Positions 6,073 to 9,051 of a DNA stretch of 9,051 bases are shown one piece after another. The notes beneath the pieces were generated by a model. The model saw nothing but the letters and a program-made list of their open reading frames with translations, was not told where the DNA came from and made no database searches. The stretch spans positions 13,614 to 22,664 of the forward strand of contig PMKA01000166.1 in the NCBI GenBank assembly GCA_003157575.1, in the 5' to 3' direction. A program made the position numbers and the translations under genes. Source of the DNA: Opitutia bacterium. GTDB taxonomy: Bacteria; Verrucomicrobiota; Verrucomicrobiia; Opitutales; Opitutaceae. Each line of letters starts with the position of its first letter. Positions within the stretch are counted from its first letter, which is position 1.

Positions 6073-7635
6073 TCAGCGCGGCCCGATGCCGCTACCAAGG
6101 GTGGAGGGCGCGCCGGCCATGTCGTCGAAACGCCAGACGCTCATGTGGCGGACAGTTCCGATCTTCGTCCAGTGTCCGGGAAGCCGCCCGGGGAATGCCG
6201 GCTTGATTGCACCGTCGATCTCATCCTTGTGCAGAGCTGCAAATACGGGCCTCCCCGCGGCCGAGCAGGTCGCCACGATCCGTTCGAAATCGGCGGGTTC
6301 GATCAGGTCCCAGCGGATGACGGGGAATTCCGTGTAATAGAACAACGATCCACTGGTCTGCATCGCGGCGACGACTGCATTCGATGGAAGGTGCTCCCCC
6401 AGCCAGCCTGCCATTTGCGGATAAACCAGCTCGTTCCGCCCGACGCTGAATGCATGCAACCGGCGCGACCATAACGCGCCATTGGCGAGCACCACGATCG
6501 CGGCGGCAGCCAGCCACCACGGGCGCAATCCGGTCGTCAAGCGTGCGGACAATTTCTGCCCCACCAGCAACGCGGCCACGATGAACGCCGGAAATGCGGG
6601 CAACACAAAGCGCAGGAACCACCATGTTTCGTGGGAAAAGGAATAGAACAGATAGAAAACCGGGAACACGAACGCCCAGGCGGCCAGACAGGCGCAGGGA
6701 ACCGGCCCCTGGCGCCACAGCATCGGGAGCCCCGTCGACAGGAGGCACAACGGGGTGAGCAGCACGGGCAGCCAGAGGGCATACCAGGCCATGGTAACGG
6801 GCGCGCACTGCCAGCCGAAATATGACCCGTGACCGCCGTAGCCTGTGGCAAGAACATGGCCATAAGCCGCATGGTTGAAGCCGCCCAGGAACATCGCCCC
6901 CGGCACCCCGCCGGCGATCAGCGCGAGCCAGCGCCGCGACGACGGGCCGATCGCGATCGCCACCGGCAACAAGGCGAGGATGTTGGTGGGACGCACCAGC
7001 ACACCGATCGACAACTCCGCGCCCGCCGCGAACGCGAGCCACGTCCGCTCGCGGCTTTTCCAGGCGAAGAGAATCGCCGCGGTCACCCAGACCATGGCAG
7101 GCAAATCACTCAACGTCTGAACCGAAAGAAAAATATAGAGCGGACTGGCCGCCAGCAGCAGCGCCCCAAACCAGGCCCATGCCGCCTTCAGACCCAACGC
7201 GCGTCCCAAAATGAACGTCAGCCACAGGCCCGCAAGCGCATGGAGCCCCATGACCAGCCCGGGAGCCGCGTCCCATCCGGCGCACCGTGCGGCCACCATG
7301 ATCAGCAGCGGCAAGCCCGGCGGATACGACGGGTGCATGGTCAGGTGGTCCGGGTTTGGGCCGAAACCAAGCGGGATGTAAGAGAAGGCGGGCATTCGAT
7401 CCGGGGGCAATTCCGGAACAGCGCGCATCGCGACCGAGGCGCGGCCATCCGCAAGCAACCGGGCAAGGTTGAGATAACCCGACTGGTCGGACCCGCCGGC
7501 GCATGCCCCCATGAGCCTTGCCAGAAAGACCGCATAGCAAAGAAGACCGATCGCCGGAATCAGGCGGCCTGCTGTCAGAAACCGGCGGAGGATCGTCCCC
7601 ACCCTTGTGTGATCCGGACCTGTCATCCCGGACAT
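6073..7635 (-). CDS. Polytopic membrane glycosyltransferase, ArnT/PMT-like (GT39-type fold)
   Basis: A membrane protein of about 520 residues resembling the dolichyl-/undecaprenyl-phosphate-sugar glycosyltransferases of the GT-C fold. A first membrane helix (about 25-42) is followed by an extracytoplasmic loop with the acidic GSDQSGYLNLARLL block (D50 in the position of the catalytic Asp/Glu). YPPGLPLL, SDLPAM and VRPTN come later; all are typical of this superfamily. About ten further hydrophobic helices end near residue 400, followed by a soluble C-terminal portion of about 120 residues. Donor and acceptor cannot be assigned. The start is uncertain. The frame is open to GTG 7755, but the 40 extra residues are polar, unlike the family, and have no ribosome-binding site. 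ATG 7635 or 7626 (MSGMTG...) places the protein start just before the first helix, and I chose 7635. The gene is convergent with hypF and divergent from the symporter. Confidence 0.8.
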   Translation of the reverse strand: MSGMTGPDHTRVGTILRRFLTAGRLIPAIGLLCYAVFLARLMGACAGGSDQSGYLNLARLLADGRASVAMRAVPELPPDRMPAFSYIPLGFGPNPDHLTMHPSYPPGLPLLIMVAARCAGWDAAPGLVMGLHALAGLWLTFILGRALGLKAAWAWFGALLLAASPLYIFLSVQTLSDLPAMVWVTAAILFAWKSRERTWLAFAAGAELSIGVLVRPTNILALLPVAIAIGPSSRRWLALIAGGVPGAMFLGGFNHAAYGHVLATGYGGHGSYFGWQCAPVTMAWYALWLPVLLTPLCLLSTGLPMLWRQGPVPCACLAAWAFVFPVFYLFYSFSHETWWFLRFVLPAFPAFIVAALLVGQKLSARLTTGLRPWWLAAAAIVVLANGALWSRRLHAFSVGRNELVYPQMAGWLGEHLPSNAVVAAMQTSGSLFYYTEFPVIRWDLIEPADFERIVATCSAAGRPVFAALHKDEIDGAIKPAFPGRLPGHWTKIGTVRHMSVWRFDDMAGAPSTLGSGIGPR

Positions 7636-7895
7636 TTGGCCGAATACACTGGCATGCGAACAGCGTGCTGTTCCCGCTGACCGCCCGCAAGGCGTATCCC
7701 TGCCAACCCGTTCCGGAAGGCAAAAGGCGTCCGGGCGCGCATGCGCCCCTTCCACACAACCCGGGGAGAAAGATCTTGCGCGCTGCGGAAGGCCTATCTA
7801 GTCGACAGCGCGCGACTCGCGTCCCGCGACGGCGAATCCCGCCGCCGCACCCCAAAAAATCGCAGCCGTCGCAATATCCGCCTTCGCCGCCATCC
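7636..7895. other. Divergent intergenic region between glycosyltransferase and symporter
   Basis: These 260 bases should hold the promoters for both divergent genes. I see the palindrome at 7658-7673, an 8-base palindrome AAGATCTT (7770-7777) and a weak AGTCG/CGACT pair (7800-7804, 7813-7817). No pair of -35 and -10 hexamers with 16-18 base spacing stands out on either strand. Confidence 0.4.
7658..7673. promoter_or_regulatory. Perfect palindrome upstream of the glycosyltransferase, possible operator
   Basis: GAACAGC-GT-GCTGTTC, with 7-base arms and a 2-base centre, lies 22 bases upstream of the preferred ATG at 7635. Symmetry and position fit a dimeric repressor site. It would fall inside the coding region only if the GTG at 7755 were the true start. 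It does not match the LexA pattern known from Verrucomicrobiota (TGTTC-N4-GAACA), because the half-sites are in the opposite order. No regulator gene is in the window. Confidence 0.3.
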
Positions 7896-9051
7896 ATGAA
7901 ACTCGGGTCGTTCGACACCGCCATCATCGTCGGGTATCTGGTCCTGACAATCATCATCGGCTTCGTCCTGACGAGGCGCGCGGCGAAGGGCCTCAATTCC
8001 TACTTCATGGCCGACAAGAAGCTCCCTTACTGGATTCTGGGAGTATCCGACGCGGGAGGCATGTTCGACATCACCGGCACGATGTGGCTCGTGTACATCG
8101 TTTTCGTGTACGGCCTCAAGTCAGTCTGGCTGCCCTGGCTCTGGCCTGTGTTCAACCAGATATTCCTCATGGTCTACATGTCGAAGTGGATGCGGCGCTC
8201 GAACGTGATGACCGGGGCCGAGTGGATCGGCACACGATTCGGGTCGGGCCGCGGCGGCGTGCTTGCCCACCTCAGCGTCGTGACTTTCGCCCTTGTAAGC
8301 GTGATCGGGTTCATGGCCTACGGTTTTGCCGGGATCGGCAAGTTCCTCGCGCCGTTTCTTCCATGGGATTTCTCTCCGAACACCTATGCCATCGTCTTGA
8401 TGGCGCTGACCGCCGTCTACGTCGTCGCAGGCGGAATGTACAGCGTCGTCATGACGGAGCTCCTACAGTTCACGGTCCTCACGATCTCTTCCGTCGCCGT
8501 TGCCATCGTGGCCATGGTCAAGGTCTCCCCCGAAGCCATCTCGGCCGCGGTTCCCGCCGGATGGAAGAACCTGTTCTTCGGCTGGCATCTGAACCTCGAC
8601 TGGTCGGGCCTGATCCAGGCGGTCAATGGAAAGATCGCCGAGGATGGGTATTCGCTGTTCACAATCTTCTTCATGATGATGGCGTTCAAAGGCGTCCTCG
8701 TGAGCCTCGCCGGACCTGCGCCGAACTACGACATGCAGCGGATTCTGGCGACGCGGAGCCCCACGGAGGCGTCGAAGATGAACTGGTTCGTCTCGTGCTG
8801 CCTGTTCTTCCCCCGTTACCTCATGATCGCCGGGTTCACCGTGATGGCGCTCGTCTTCTTCGGCCCCCAGATCAAGGCCATGGGCGGCCACATCGATTTT
8901 GAGAAGATCCTGCCTGACACGCTGAGCAATTACATGCCGGCCGGCGTCCTCGGCCTGGTGCTGGCGGGCCTCCTCGCCGCCTACATGTCGAATTTTGCGG
9001 CCACGGTCAACGCGGCCCCGGCCTACGTGGTGAACGACATCTACAAGCGCT
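7896..9051 (+). CDS. Sodium:solute symporter (SSS family), 3' end outside the window
   Basis: A sodium-coupled transporter of the SSS (SGLT/PutP, LeuT-fold) family in the cytoplasmic membrane; 385 codons are visible. TM1 is at about 8-26 and TM2 at about 48-75, with the conserved DAGGMFDITGTMW. Further helices are near 80-98, 125-155, 163-183 and 187-208. GGMYSVVMTELLQF (179-192) and PNYDMQRILATRSPTEA (276-292) are family signatures. Near the break, AAYMSNFAATVNAAPAYVV (361-379), then NDIYKR, corresponds to the sodium-site helix region. The closest remembered relatives are in Verrucomicrobiota and Planctomycetota, where such transporters often accompany sugar utilisation, but the substrate cannot be deduced. 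The ATG at 7896 fits the family N-terminus; no Shine-Dalgarno sequence precedes it. A full-length member has about 500-600 residues, so roughly a third is missing beyond the edge. Confidence 0.92.
   Translation, partial: MKLGSFDTAIIVGYLVLTIIIGFVLTRRAAKGLNSYFMADKKLPYWILGVSDAGGMFDITGTMWLVYIVFVYGLKSVWLPWLWPVFNQIFLMVYMSKWMRRSNVMTGAEWIGTRFGSGRGGVLAHLSVVTFALVSVIGFMAYGFAGIGKFLAPFLPWDFSPNTYAIVLMALTAVYVVAGGMYSVVMTELLQFTVLTISSVAVAIVAMVKVSPEAISAAVPAGWKNLFFGWHLNLDWSGLIQAVNGKIAEDGYSLFTIFFMMMAFKGVLVSLAGPAPNYDMQRILATRSPTEASKMNWFVSCCLFFPRYLMIAGFTVMALVFFGPQIKAMGGHIDFEKILPDTLSNYMPAGVLGLVLAGLLAAYMSNFAATVNAAPAYVVNDIYKR

Noticed and set aside
7658..7673. LexA (SOS) box
   Set aside because: The half-sites GAACA and TGTTC are in the reverse order and spacing from the verrucomicrobial LexA pattern, and no SOS gene is adjacent.
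8084..8902. 272-codon plus-strand open frame within the symporter region
   Set aside because: It is a shifted frame of the symporter; the frame starting at 7896 gives clear SSS-family sequence with membrane helices, while this one is Arg/His-rich and soluble-looking.

Overview
The window is GC-rich bacterial DNA dominated by NiFe-hydrogenase maturation (hyp) genes. Taxonomy cannot be read off directly. The high GC, the scarcity of Shine-Dalgarno sequences, the many short palindromic repeats between genes, and a sodium:solute symporter and exported dienelactone hydrolase of kinds common in Verrucomicrobiota all point to that phylum (the Opitutaceae side), but this is inference and not proven.

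Layout: (1) minus strand 1-1055, hypE, complete except for the last few codons beyond the left edge. (2) 1056-1288, a spacer with a REP-like hairpin and a long stacked stem-loop. (3) plus strand 1289-2083, an exported dienelactone-hydrolase-type alpha/beta hydrolase. (4) 2084-2319, a spacer with inverted GTAG-footed repeats. (5) plus strand hypA (2320-2664), hypB (2665-3411) and hypF (3607-6060). hypA and hypB abut exactly, while hypB and hypF are separated by 195 bases holding four hairpins. (6) minus strand about 7635-6073, a polytopic ArnT/PMT-like glycosyltransferase convergent with hypF. (7) a divergent intergenic region. (8) plus strand 7896 to the right edge, a sodium:solute symporter, incomplete at its 3' end.

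How the genes work together: HypF makes the carbamoyl group from carbamoyl phosphate and passes it to the C-terminal cysteine of HypE, where it becomes the cyanide ligand of the NiFe active site. HypA and HypB then insert nickel. HypC and HypD, and any hydrogenase structural genes, are not in this window. The hydrolase, glycosyltransferase and symporter have no evident link to hydrogenase maturation.

The most unusual signal is inside hypF. About 52 extra residues between the acylphosphatase domain and the first zinc finger are encoded by palindromic repeat DNA that keeps the reading frame. The spacers around the hyp genes are also loaded with short palindromic elements. I see no CRISPR array, tRNA, rRNA, transposase or clearly new multi-gene system.
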